A stretch of DNA of 17,514 nt. Origin: Sphingomonadales bacterium UBA6157 (GTDB lineage Bacteria > Pseudomonadota > Alphaproteobacteria > Sphingomonadales > Sphingomonadaceae). Within the stretch, counting starts at the first letter, position 1. Every line of letters begins with the position of its first letter. Made by a program: the position numbers and the translations under genes. A model generated the notes under the pieces. It worked only from the letters and a program-made list of their open reading frames with translations. It was not told the DNA's origin and searched no databases. Location of the stretch: positions 1 to 17,514 of the forward strand of contig DIUN01000018.1 of NCBI GenBank assembly GCA_002423025.1. The letters run 5' to 3'. Below are positions 6,977 to 14,398 of the stretch, in pieces.

Positions 6977-7766
6977 CGGCGGCAAAGTCCGGATGGTCGC
7001 TGCGGATACGCTGGCGCAATTCGGCCGGCACCTTGCTCCAGTCCGGCAGCTTCACGGCATTCAGCCGCATCATGATCGAGCCGCTTCGCCCGCCCATGTT
7101 CATCCAGGGCCGGAAGCTGTTGAGCGTCGTATATTGCATCGTTGCCGGCACAAACCCCTCCGCTCCCGTCACATCATTGATGTCAGCTTCGAAATTGGCC
7201 AGTGAATTGAGGACGCGCGGCGGGCCGCCCTTGAGCCCGGGCGCCTTCACGAACAATTCCTCGGCCATCCAGATGCGCCCGTCCTTGATGTCTGGCGGCG
7301 TGATGCGGCCCCGGTAGTCGAGGCCAGGCGGCAGGCTGGGTAGATCGGGCCTCACCGTCAGCTCGGGCGTGAAGATGATCGCTTGCGGCGAGAGGTAATG
7401 CTCGGGCCGCATCGGCGCGCCGGTGAGGACATTGGTGATGTCGCCATCGGCAATGCCGGGGCGATCGGGTGCGCCATAGTAACCCGCCTCCAGCAGCGAA
7501 TAGCCGATGCTGCCATCCGGCCGCTTTACGATTTCCGAGCGGCTGACGCCCATGACCGAGAGCATCGGCCGCGCCGGTTCGCCGGCCAGATGGCCAAGCA
7601 TATGGCCACTATACCACCACCAGGTCCGGCGCCCTGGCGGCGAGCACCGGATACGGGTGAACATCTCGAGAGGGCTGAGGCTCACCGGCTGCGCTGCCGC
7701 GCCCCGAGTGGCAAAGGCTGCCAACCCCGCCGCGGACGCCAGAACCAATCGACGTGACAGAATCAT
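6969..7766 (-). CDS. DUF1838-like Tat-exported protein (second paralogue)
   Basis: 265 aa. The N-terminus SRRLVLASAAGLAAF is a Tat-type signal (Arg5-Arg6), cut near AAA/Q (25/26). The mature part looks like DUF1838: RTWWWYSG near residue 47, a central GDITNVLTG stretch, and a C-terminal FRPWMNMGGRSGSI then VPAEL..HPDF. The same landmarks occur in the gene before it (WYAG, PWMLMGQTEGYI, MPAEI..FPDF), so the two are divergent tandem duplicates. The function of DUF1838 is unknown. Tat export implies folding before export, often around a cofactor, but I see no obvious cofactor motif. The ATG overlaps the upstream stop in ATGA (7763-7766). Confidence 0.8.
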   Translation of the reverse strand: MILSRRLVLASAAGLAAFATRGAAAQPVSLSPLEMFTRIRCSPPGRRTWWWYSGHMLGHLAGEPARPMLSVMGVSRSEIVKRPDGSIGYSLLEAGYYGAPDRPGIADGDITNVLTGAPMRPEHYLSPQAIIFTPELTVRPDLPSLPPGLDYRGRITPPDIKDGRIWMAEELFVKAPGLKGGPPRVLNSLANFEADINDVTGAEGFVPATMQYTTLNSFRPWMNMGGRSGSIMMRLNAVKLPDWSKVPAELRQRIRSDHPDFAADV

Positions 7767-8743
7767 GCGCCGCGCCCGCCTGTTTGCGGCTTTGCCGGCT
7801 GGGGCTTGCGCGTCCGCATGTAGCGCGCCAGCGACGATTCAGCCTTGCTGATCTCCGTCGGCGCCACCAGAAAATCAGGAAAGCGCTCGCGCGCCAGCTT
7901 CACAATCTCTGCTGGCATGTTTGCAAGTGATGCGGATGAGCCGGTGAAGCAATCATACTGGATATAGCCCTCGGTCTGGCCCATCAGCATCCAGGGCTGC
8001 CAAGGCCGGCTGTGCGTCCAATGGCCTATGCTCTCCACCTTCAGGAGCGCAGGGTTCTGCAGGTCGGCAAGGCTGACATTGAAGCTGTTGCTGTCAGAAA
8101 TCGAAATCTCGGCGCCGCTGCTCTCGCGTGGCCAGATCGCCGGATCGAGCGGGTTTTTTGCCCGGAGGTGCGCGTGCATCTCGGTCATCAGCCGGTCTCC
8201 GACTTGCCGCCACGGCAGCATCAGCGGCTTTGCTTCCGCTGGCTTTCCGGTCGTTTCATACAGCCCCTGCTGCAGCACAAAGGGCTTGATCGCGGAATTT
8301 ATGGCCGGGTTTGCCAGGTGCACCACCTCCACGTCCTCATCGAGATAGGGATTGTGCCACCGGTCGATCACCGCGCCGCTGGCCAGATCCGTGAAGAAGC
8401 CCAGCTCCTTGCGCAGCATTGTCCAGCCCATGGCGCCCTCGATCGGCAGCAGCCGCACGGCCCCCATGCCGATGATGCCCATCAGGTCGCGCCCGGCCTC
8501 ACCGGGCCGAAAGCCGCTGACCCGCCCGGCATACCAGCTGTAGCTTGTCACTTTCGGGTCAAGATGCCCCTGGATACGGGCAAGGGCCAGCGCATTGCCT
8601 TCGGGCTTTGACAGATCGAGCAGCGGCCCGGCCAGCGACGGGCCTGACGCCATTGTGGCCTGGCCCGCCGCCCGCAAAGGCGCGCTCGCGACGGCAGCGG
8701 CGAGGCTGCCGGCGAGCACGGCACGCCGTGTCGCCACCGTCAC
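7763..8743 (-). CDS. DUF1838-like Tat-exported protein (first paralogue)
   Basis: 326 aa. The GTG start (8741-8743) overlaps the TBDT 2 stop in GTGA, so translation is coupled to the receptor. The N-terminus ATRRAVLAGSLAAAVASA is a Tat-like signal (Arg6-Arg7), cut near RAA/G or later. The mature part, about residues 40-295, looks like DUF1838: GNALALARIQGHLDP, SYSWYAGRVSGF (68-78), DRWHNPYLDEDVEVVHL (127-143), SDSNSFNVSLADL and PWMLMGQTEGYIQYDCF (250-266). The tail from about 300 is basic and Pro-rich and may be disordered. DUF1838 proteins have no known activity that I can name. Being first after the receptor suggests it acts directly on the imported ligand (inference). Confidence 0.8.
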   Translation of the reverse strand: MTVATRRAVLAGSLAAAVASAPLRAAGQATMASGPSLAGPLLDLSKPEGNALALARIQGHLDPKVTSYSWYAGRVSGFRPGEAGRDLMGIIGMGAVRLLPIEGAMGWTMLRKELGFFTDLASGAVIDRWHNPYLDEDVEVVHLANPAINSAIKPFVLQQGLYETTGKPAEAKPLMLPWRQVGDRLMTEMHAHLRAKNPLDPAIWPRESSGAEISISDSNSFNVSLADLQNPALLKVESIGHWTHSRPWQPWMLMGQTEGYIQYDCFTGSSASLANMPAEIVKLARERFPDFLVAPTEISKAESSLARYMRTRKPQPAKPQTGGRGA

Positions 8744-11127
8744 TTGAAATTGGCCCTCAGCGTGATGCCGAACTGACGCCGGTTGGGCAGCATCACCTCA
8801 AAGGCCCGGGTGCCGCACGCGATGCTGGTGGCGCAATCGGCATTGCCGCGCAGCGATTCGAACGTCTTGTCCTGGAACAGATTGGTGACAAACAAGGTGG
8901 CGCTGTAGGTGGCGTTCTGGATGCCGATCCGCAGATTGGCGTCGAAGCTGTCCCCGGTTTCGGTCAGGTTGAGCGTCGAGGCAAAGCGGCTGCCGACATA
9001 GACACCCTCGGCGCGGGCAAACCAGCGCATGCCCTTGCCGCCCAGATCGCCCTCGACCATGCCGAAGAACGAGCCGCTGATCTCCGGCGTCTGCGACAGG
9101 CGCTCGCCATTGGGGCGTTGCTGCAGCAGGAAGCGCAGCTGCTGGGATTCCCCGCGCGGCCCGGTGAGCGATGTGTGGTTCCACGCAAAGGCCCCACCCA
9201 GCGTCAGGGCATTCGATGCCCTGAAATTGGCGTCCAGCTCGAGACCATAGGCCTCGATATCAGGGCCGTTGATGGTGACCAGCGTGCCCGTCGTGAAGCC
9301 ATCGCTCAAAACGGCGAGCAGCGACTGCAGGTCCTGCGAGTTCTTCCAGTCGGAATAATAGGCGTTGGCGTTGAACACCAGGCGCCCGTCCAGGGCCGTG
9401 GATTTCAGCCCCAGCTCATAGCTCCAGATGGTTTCCGGCGGCGCCAGCAGGTCAACCACCAGCTCCGGAAAGGCCTGGCGGATCAGCGCCTTGTCGGCAT
9501 CGGACCGCGCGGCAAACTGCGAGTTGATGGTGGTCGGCCGCAGCCCCTTGGCGACACTGGCATAGAGCAGCAGGTCGTCGTTTGGCCGATACTCGATGAT
9601 GCCGCGCGGCAGGAAAGCCCGGGTGGTGCCCGAAAGCGTCGCCCCGGTCGCCGGGTTCACGACGTCGGTGAGTTCGTCGCTCTGCCAGCGCCCTTCCAGC
9701 GACAGCGAGAGCTGGTCGGTCAGCTTGTAGCCGAGCGAGCCGAACACCGCATAATTCTGGATGCTGCGGTCCACGATAATCCGTGGCCCGGCACCCACGG
9801 CCACGCCGCCGACGGGCAGGCCGAGCACTGGCGAGAAATCCCGCCCGACGATGTTGCCAGGGTCACGCTCGAAAAGCTTGGTATCGAGATAGTAAGCGCC
9901 GACCAGCCAGCGGAAGCGGCCATCATCCGGCGATGTCAGCCGCAGTTCGTGCGAGTGGGTCCGCGAGTCGGTCCGGCGGCTGCCGAAGTAGCGGCTCTCG
10001 GGAGAGAGTTCGAAATCATAAAGCCGCTCGGCCTCCTCGTCCGAATAGCCGCCGAGATAGCTGAGGGTATGGCCGCCTCCGACGTCATAATCGAGGCTGA
10101 GCGACGCGAAGAAATAGTCCCGCTCCATGCCGGTGCGCCGCAAGCCGAGGCGCTCCGAATTGGCCGTGCTGTCAAACGGCGTGGTTGCCGGGAAGGGCGG
10201 GAAGGAGAAGATCAGCGACGAATCTGGCGCAAACGGGTTCTGTGAAGGCTGGCCCTTGGGCCGGATCACGCCACGGTATGTCGTCTGGCCGTTCGGCAGG
10301 GTGAAATTATGGTCCGGCAGCCGGCCCACCAGCATCGATGACGCCGGGCCATCGCGCTGCTCGATGTAGTTTACCGTCACCTTGGCCTTCAGCCGCTCGC
10401 CGGGTGTGAAATAGAGCTGGCCGCTGAGGGACACATCCTGCTGCTCGCCGAGCGGAGCGCCGTTGAAGGCGTTGGTGTACTGGCCGCCAAAATCCTGGAA
10501 GCGGCCCGAAATCCGCGCTGCCAGCACGTCTCGCACCAGCGGCGCATCGATGCTCGCGGACACCAGATAATCGTCGTCCGTTGCAGCCGATGCCGTGACG
10601 GAAGCCGCAAATTCATTGCCCGGCGTCTTTGTGATGAAGTTCACGGCACCGGAGAATGTGGCGCGACCGAACAAGGCGCTCTGTGGCCCGCGGATGACCT
10701 CCACGCGCTCGATATTGTCGGTGTTGATCGCCGCGACACCGCCGGTGAAAAACACGCCATCGACAAAGATCGAGGCCAGCTCACGCGTCGTGTCCCCCAC
10801 CGGCGGCGTGTTCTGCATGCCGCGGATGAAGATCTGGCCATAGCCACGATCGACATTCTGGAACAGCTGAAGCCCAGGCGCGAAGGCGGCCAGATCCTCG
10901 ACATTGTTGATGTTGGAGGCTGCCAGCGCTTCAGCCGTGAACGCCTGCACGGAAAGCGGCACGTCCTGCAGGCTTTCCGCGCGGCGGCGCGCTGTCACGA
11001 TAATCTCTGCCGAGGCGGAGTCGCTGGCCGCGGCACTGCTGTCCTGCGCCAGTGCCGGCGTCCCGATCACGCAACTGGCCAGCAGCGACACCGAAACCAG
11101 CATTTTTGTTCTGATCTGACCGATCAT
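8740..11127 (-). CDS. TonB-dependent outer-membrane receptor (TBDT 2), first gene of operon
   Basis: 795 aa. A Sec signal is cut at ALA/Q (27/28). The TonB box is EIIVTA (41-46). The plug (about 55-170) shows IFIRGMQN, ASIFVDGVFF and VEVIRGPQSALFGRATFSGAVNF. The barrel fills the rest and ends RANFK, with Phe next to last rather than last, a small departure from the usual C-terminal signature. Ala at GRATFSG, where many receptors have Asn, is common in this subgroup. The ATG at 11127 has GGGGGA upstream at good spacing; Met9 is a weaker alternative. As first gene of the run it sets the theme: a receptor imports the ligand and the following exported enzymes process it. Its promoter faces that of the LytTR regulator. 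Confidence 0.93.
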   Translation of the reverse strand: MIGQIRTKMLVSVSLLASCVIGTPALAQDSSAAASDSASAEIIVTARRRAESLQDVPLSVQAFTAEALAASNINNVEDLAAFAPGLQLFQNVDRGYGQIFIRGMQNTPPVGDTTRELASIFVDGVFFTGGVAAINTDNIERVEVIRGPQSALFGRATFSGAVNFITKTPGNEFAASVTASAATDDDYLVSASIDAPLVRDVLAARISGRFQDFGGQYTNAFNGAPLGEQQDVSLSGQLYFTPGERLKAKVTVNYIEQRDGPASSMLVGRLPDHNFTLPNGQTTYRGVIRPKGQPSQNPFAPDSSLIFSFPPFPATTPFDSTANSERLGLRRTGMERDYFFASLSLDYDVGGGHTLSYLGGYSDEEAERLYDFELSPESRYFGSRRTDSRTHSHELRLTSPDDGRFRWLVGAYYLDTKLFERDPGNIVGRDFSPVLGLPVGGVAVGAGPRIIVDRSIQNYAVFGSLGYKLTDQLSLSLEGRWQSDELTDVVNPATGATLSGTTRAFLPRGIIEYRPNDDLLLYASVAKGLRPTTINSQFAARSDADKALIRQAFPELVVDLLAPPETIWSYELGLKSTALDGRLVFNANAYYSDWKNSQDLQSLLAVLSDGFTTGTLVTINGPDIEAYGLELDANFRASNALTLGGAFAWNHTSLTGPRGESQQLRFLLQQRPNGERLSQTPEISGSFFGMVEGDLGGKGMRWFARAEGVYVGSRFASTLNLTETGDSFDANLRIGIQNATYSATLFVTNLFQDKTFESLRGNADCATSIACGTRAFEVMLPNRRQFGITLRANFK

Positions 11128-11426
11128 TCGAATTCCCCCTTGGCCCCGCCTCGCAGCCCGGCAAAATTGCCGGCATCGCTCAGCGGGTCTTGACCCCGCT
11201 GCCCATCAAACTCTCGGCGAGCAGCGGGGCAAATCTGGCGTTCTGACCGCGCGCCGGACAAGGCGAATTTCATGACTGCAAATGGAGCCGCATGAACCGA
11301 TGGTAGGTTGGGCAAGGAACCTGCACGAATGACATTCGTGCAGCATGAATTGCAGCACGACATGATCTGTGATTGAATTCGCTGTCGGTGGGGAACCAGG
11401 TGGATGACGCTGAAAGGGCATTGGTG
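11128..11426. promoter_or_regulatory. Divergent regulatory region between TBDT 2 and the LytTR gene
   Basis: 299 bases with no gene that I support. On the - strand the TBDT 2 leader can form two hairpins: CCGGCAA/TTGCCGG (11158-11173) and CAGCGGGTC paired with GACCC-C-GCTG (11181-11201, one bulged base). Further right lie the 23-bp dyad (11321-11343) and two TGCAGCA direct repeats 12 bases apart (11339, 11351). AAAGGG (11413-11418) is the ribosome site for the LytTR gene. I could not place a convincing -35/-10 pair on either strand. Confidence 0.55.
11321..11343. promoter_or_regulatory. 23-bp dyad, likely operator in the divergent region
   Basis: CTGCACGAAT, three bases (GAC), ATTCGTGCAG: 10-bp arms with perfect symmetry. 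It is about 195 bases from the TBDT 2 start and 84 bases from the LytTR start. A short spacer and perfect arms suggest a dimeric DNA-binding protein rather than an RNA hairpin. The LytTR gene beside it is the first candidate binder, although LytTR domains usually bind direct repeats; the TGCAGCA pair overlapping the right arm may serve that role. Confidence 0.5.
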
Positions 11427-12317
11427 ATGGCGTCATCTGATGTTGCCCCTTGGCCTTATGCGCGGCTCATCCTGCTGCCGCCGATCATCATTGGCCTCAC
11501 CATCGGTCTTGGCCAGTTCGGCTCGGTCCGTTTTGAAAGCCGTCTTGTCCACGCCGGCTTCGGCGTTGTGTCCCTGCTCTTCAATTGGCTGGCCATGGAG
11601 GGCTTCAGCGCGCTCGCAGCCAAGGCCGCGCGCCCGTTCCGCCTGCCGCTCTGGGTTCCGTTGCTTGCTGGCGTCCTGATGGCATGCCTGCTCCATGCAC
11701 CCTTCACGATTTTGCGGGACAGTTTTTTCACGCCCTTCCTGCGTGATGGCTCGGCATTTTTCCAAACATGGCCCTGGGCTTTCAACGACCCGAAATATCT
11801 CACCGAAGCGGCAATCTCGTTCTTCAATCGGGCGCTGATCTGGCTGACATTCAACTATTTTGCGATCCACGCCCTCGGCGTATCGCGCTTCGGCTATTCG
11901 CACTTTTACTACCAGCCGTCGCAGGTTGCCGCCCGCTCTGCAGAACCAGTCTCGTCGCCGCCGGTTGTCGAGCCCGGGCCATCGGCCAAGACCGGCCTGG
12001 ACCTTTTGATGCAGAAGCTTCCGCCGCATGTCGGCAGGGCCATCATCAGCCTCAAGGCGCAGGAGCATTATACCGAGGTCACCACACGCCAGGGCAGCGC
12101 GCTCATCTACATGCGCTTTTCCGATGCCGTGGCGCTGCTTGGTACCGCTGTTGCCGGCGCCCAGATCCATCGCTCGCACTGGGTCGCCCGGGATGCCGTC
12201 GAGCGTGTCGAGCGCGAGGATGGCAAGCTTGTCATTCATCTCGCCAATGGCGAAACGCTGCCCGTAGGCCGGACTTATCAGCACCAGGCGCGCTCGTTGG
12301 CCAGCGGTTCGCAATGA
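11427..12317 (+). CDS. Membrane-anchored LytTR-family transcriptional regulator
   Basis: 296 aa from the ATG at 11427 (AAAGGG eight bases upstream). GTG 11400 and TTG 11373 in the same frame would extend it. The N-terminal half has about four hydrophobic segments (roughly 12-32, 42-60, 75-95, 130-152), so it is an integral membrane protein. A Pro/Ala/Ser-rich linker (about 163-190) leads to a LytTR DNA-binding domain (about 195-285): AIISLKAQEHYTEVTT, IYMRFSDAVALL, IHRSHWVARDAVERV and HLANGETLPVGRTY, all expected positions of the fold. There is no receiver or kinase domain, so it is a one-component membrane regulator. It probably senses a membrane or periplasmic cue and controls the divergent TBDT 2 operon and itself (inference from position and the dyad). 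Confidence 0.88.
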   Translation: MASSDVAPWPYARLILLPPIIIGLTIGLGQFGSVRFESRLVHAGFGVVSLLFNWLAMEGFSALAAKAARPFRLPLWVPLLAGVLMACLLHAPFTILRDSFFTPFLRDGSAFFQTWPWAFNDPKYLTEAAISFFNRALIWLTFNYFAIHALGVSRFGYSHFYYQPSQVAARSAEPVSSPPVVEPGPSAKTGLDLLMQKLPPHVGRAIISLKAQEHYTEVTTRQGSALIYMRFSDAVALLGTAVAGAQIHRSHWVARDAVERVEREDGKLVIHLANGETLPVGRTYQHQARSLASGSQ

Positions 12318-12326
12318 GCCTGCGTC

Positions 12327-12355
12327 GCCCTGCCCGGCAAGGGCAAGGGCAGGGC
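12327..12355 (+). terminator. Hairpin after the LytTR gene
   Basis: GCCCTGCCC (12327-12335), 11-base loop, GGGCAGGGC (12347-12355). The 9-bp stem is perfect and begins 10 bases after the LytTR stop. No T-run follows, so it is at best a Rho-assisted or atypical terminator. Confidence 0.4.
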
Positions 12356-12521
12356 AGGCACTGGTGGCAGCAGAATATTTTGCGCTGGCCTGCGCGGGGA
12401 TTTCTGACAGGATGAGCGCGGGCGTCGGGGCAGGGGAGCGCATCACCATCATCAGCTTGCAGCGCAATCGTCGCGGCCGTGCCTGGCCTGCGGTCTCCGC
12501 CATGCCTGTGTGCGCCTGAGC
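12356..12521 (+). other. Gap before the MFS gene
   Basis: About 165 bases with no firm feature. A 35-codon frame (12412-12519) ends two bases before the MFS ATG and could act as a leader ORF, but its only ribosome-site candidate (AGG) directly abuts the ATG and its product is not recognisable. AATATTTT at 12374-12381 is the only AT-rich spot and might be part of a promoter. Confidence 0.25.
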
Positions 12522-14198
12522 ATGGCCGCTTCCGAAACGCCCAGCGCCTCTGGCGCGTCCGACACGACAGAGCCGCCGCGCGCCTCCGAAAAATTGGTCA
12601 TCTTCGGCTCGTCGCTCGGCACGGTGTTCGAATGGTATGATTTTTATCTCTACGGCCTGCTCGCCAGCGTCATCAGCGCCAAGTTTTTTTCCGGCGTCAA
12701 CGAGACCACCGGCTTCATCTTCGCGCTAGCCGCCTTTGCCGCCGGCTTTGCCGTCCGGCCGTTCGGCGCGCTGGTGTTCGGCCGGATTGGCGATCTCGTT
12801 GGCCGCAAGAACACCTTTCTCGTCACCATGGGCATCATGGGCGCCAGCACCTTCCTGGTCGGCCTGCTGCCGAGCTATGCCAGCATCGGCGTTGCCGCGC
12901 CGGTGGCGCTGGTGGTGTTGCGGCTGCTGCAAGGGCTGGCGCTCGGCGGTGAATATGGCGGCGCCGCGACCTATGTTGCCGAGCATGCGCCGCCGGGCAA
13001 GCGCGGCTTCTACACCAGCTTCATCCAGACGACCGCGACGCTGGGGCTGTTCGCCGCGCTGCTCATCGTCATCGTCGTGCGCACCATGATCGGCGAGGCC
13101 GCCTTTGCCGATTGGGGCTGGCGCATCCCCTTCCTGCTTTCCATCCTGCTGCTCGGCGTCTCGCTGTGGATCCGCATGCAGCTTGAGGAGAGCCCGGTCT
13201 TCGCCAAGATGAAGGCTGAGGGCAAAACCTCCAAGGCACCGCTCACCGAGGCCTTTGCCCGCTGGGGCAATTTGCGGGTCGTGCTCATCGCGCTGCTCGG
13301 CGCCGTCATGGGCCAGGCCGTCGTCTGGTACACCGGGCAATTTTACGCGCTGTTCTACCTGGAGAAGATGCTGCGGGTGGATGGCGCCACCACCAACATC
13401 CTCATCGCCATTGCACTGGCGCTGGCCACCCCCGCCTTCATCCTGTTCGGCTGGCTTTCGGATCGTATCGGTCGCAAGCCGATTATCCTTGCCGGCTGCG
13501 CCCTGGCTGCGCTCACCTATTTCCCGTTGTTCGATGCGCTGTCGCGCGCCGCCAACCCGGCGCTTCATGCCGCGCAGCAAAGCGCGCCCGTTGTCGTCAC
13601 CGCCGATCCGGCGCAGTGCTCGCTGCAGTTCGACCCCATCGGCGCCAACAAGTTCGATCGCCAGCCCTGCGATATCGCCAAGAGCCTGCTCGCCCGGGCC
13701 GGCATCTCCTATTCCAACGCCGCGGCAGCCGGCGCCGGCGCCACCATCAGCATCGGCGAAACCCGCATTGCCGCGCCTCTCACCGCCACGCTCGATGCTG
13801 CGGCGCGCGCCGCGGCCATCGCCGATTTCCAGGGCCGCACCCGCGCCGCGCTCGCTGCCGCCGGCTATCCGGACAAGGCCGACCCAGCGGCCATCGACAA
13901 GCCCCGCGTCGTCCTCATCCTGTTCATCATGGCGCTCTATGTGACCATGGTTTATGGCCCCATCGCGGCGCTGCTCGTGGAGCTTTTCCCCACCAGCATC
14001 CGCTACACCTCGATGTCCTTGCCCTATCACATCGGCAATGGCTGGTTCGGCGGTTTCCTCCCCACCATTGCCTTCGCCATGGTCGCCGCCACCGGGGATA
14101 TCCGCTTCGGCCTCTGGTATCCCATAGCAGTCGCCGGCCTGTGCGTGGTCATCGGGCTGCTCTGGTTGCCGGAAACCTTCCGCCGCTCGCTCGACTGA
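12522..14198 (+). CDS. MFS transporter, metabolite:H+ symporter (MHS) type, with long insert
   Basis: 558 aa from the ATG at 12522; a GTG at 12510 would add four residues, and neither has a clear ribosome site. The N-terminal helix has the family mark GTVFEWYDFYLYG. Motif A is GRIGDLVGRKN between helices 2 and 3 and GWLSDRIGRKP between 8 and 9. RLLQGLALGGEYGGAA is typical of helix 4 in the MHS/ProP/ShiA group, which imports organic acids, betaines and aromatic acids with protons. Between the second motif A helix pair and the last helices lies a soluble insert of about 120 residues (roughly 339-460) with Cys366 and Cys383; similar inserts occur in some 550-aa MHS proteins. It would sit in the inner membrane and could carry the breakdown product made in the periplasm (inference). 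It is separate from the LytTR gene by about 200 bases. Confidence 0.9.
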   Translation: MAASETPSASGASDTTEPPRASEKLVIFGSSLGTVFEWYDFYLYGLLASVISAKFFSGVNETTGFIFALAAFAAGFAVRPFGALVFGRIGDLVGRKNTFLVTMGIMGASTFLVGLLPSYASIGVAAPVALVVLRLLQGLALGGEYGGAATYVAEHAPPGKRGFYTSFIQTTATLGLFAALLIVIVVRTMIGEAAFADWGWRIPFLLSILLLGVSLWIRMQLEESPVFAKMKAEGKTSKAPLTEAFARWGNLRVVLIALLGAVMGQAVVWYTGQFYALFYLEKMLRVDGATTNILIAIALALATPAFILFGWLSDRIGRKPIILAGCALAALTYFPLFDALSRAANPALHAAQQSAPVVVTADPAQCSLQFDPIGANKFDRQPCDIAKSLLARAGISYSNAAAAGAGATISIGETRIAAPLTATLDAAARAAAIADFQGRTRAALAAAGYPDKADPAAIDKPRVVLILFIMALYVTMVYGPIAALLVELFPTSIRYTSMSLPYHIGNGWFGGFLPTIAFAMVAATGDIRFGLWYPIAVAGLCVVIGLLWLPETFRRSLD

Positions 14199-14398
14199 GC
14201 AGGCGCTCCCTGCGCCGCTGTATCTGCGACAAAACGCCGCATTAGGACGGGCGTCAAGTTTTCTATAGGCGCGACGCGGTTTTGCATTACAGTTGTGATG
14301 GGGAACACACAAAAACAATAAATATCGGCAGTCTGGCAGTAAGCGCAAGCTTTCCGCTGATCGGGTCTTTGCGTCTAAAATTCAGGGGGCAGTATAAT
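14199..14398 (+). promoter_or_regulatory. Intergenic region upstream of TBDT 3
   Basis: 200 bases, clearly richer in A and T in its second half than the surroundings, which suggests a promoter and leader. ACGCC/GGCGT followed by CAAGTTTTCT (about 14235-14263) may be a weak terminator for the MFS gene. CTATAG (14262-14267) and AATAAATAT (14317-14325) are possible -10 boxes, but no matching -35 stands out. AGGGGG (14384-14389) is the ribosome site for the ATG at 14399. Confidence 0.35.

Noticed and set aside
8545..10245. Long open frame (566 codons) on the + strand across TBDT 2
   Set aside because: Low-complexity product without domain features; the - strand encodes a full TonB-dependent receptor.
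11433..12503. 356-codon - strand frame across the LytTR gene
   Set aside because: Shadow frame; the + strand LytTR motifs and membrane segments are convincing.
12412..12519. 35-codon leader ORF before the MFS gene
   Set aside because: Its ending two bases before the MFS ATG is suggestive, but AGG directly abuts the start and the peptide is not recognisable; not called as a gene.
12726..14348. Long open frame (540 codons) on the - strand across the MFS gene
   Set aside because: Antisense shadow in GC-rich DNA. The product is rich in Gly, Arg, Gln and Asp with no recognisable domain, while the + strand gives a clear MFS protein.
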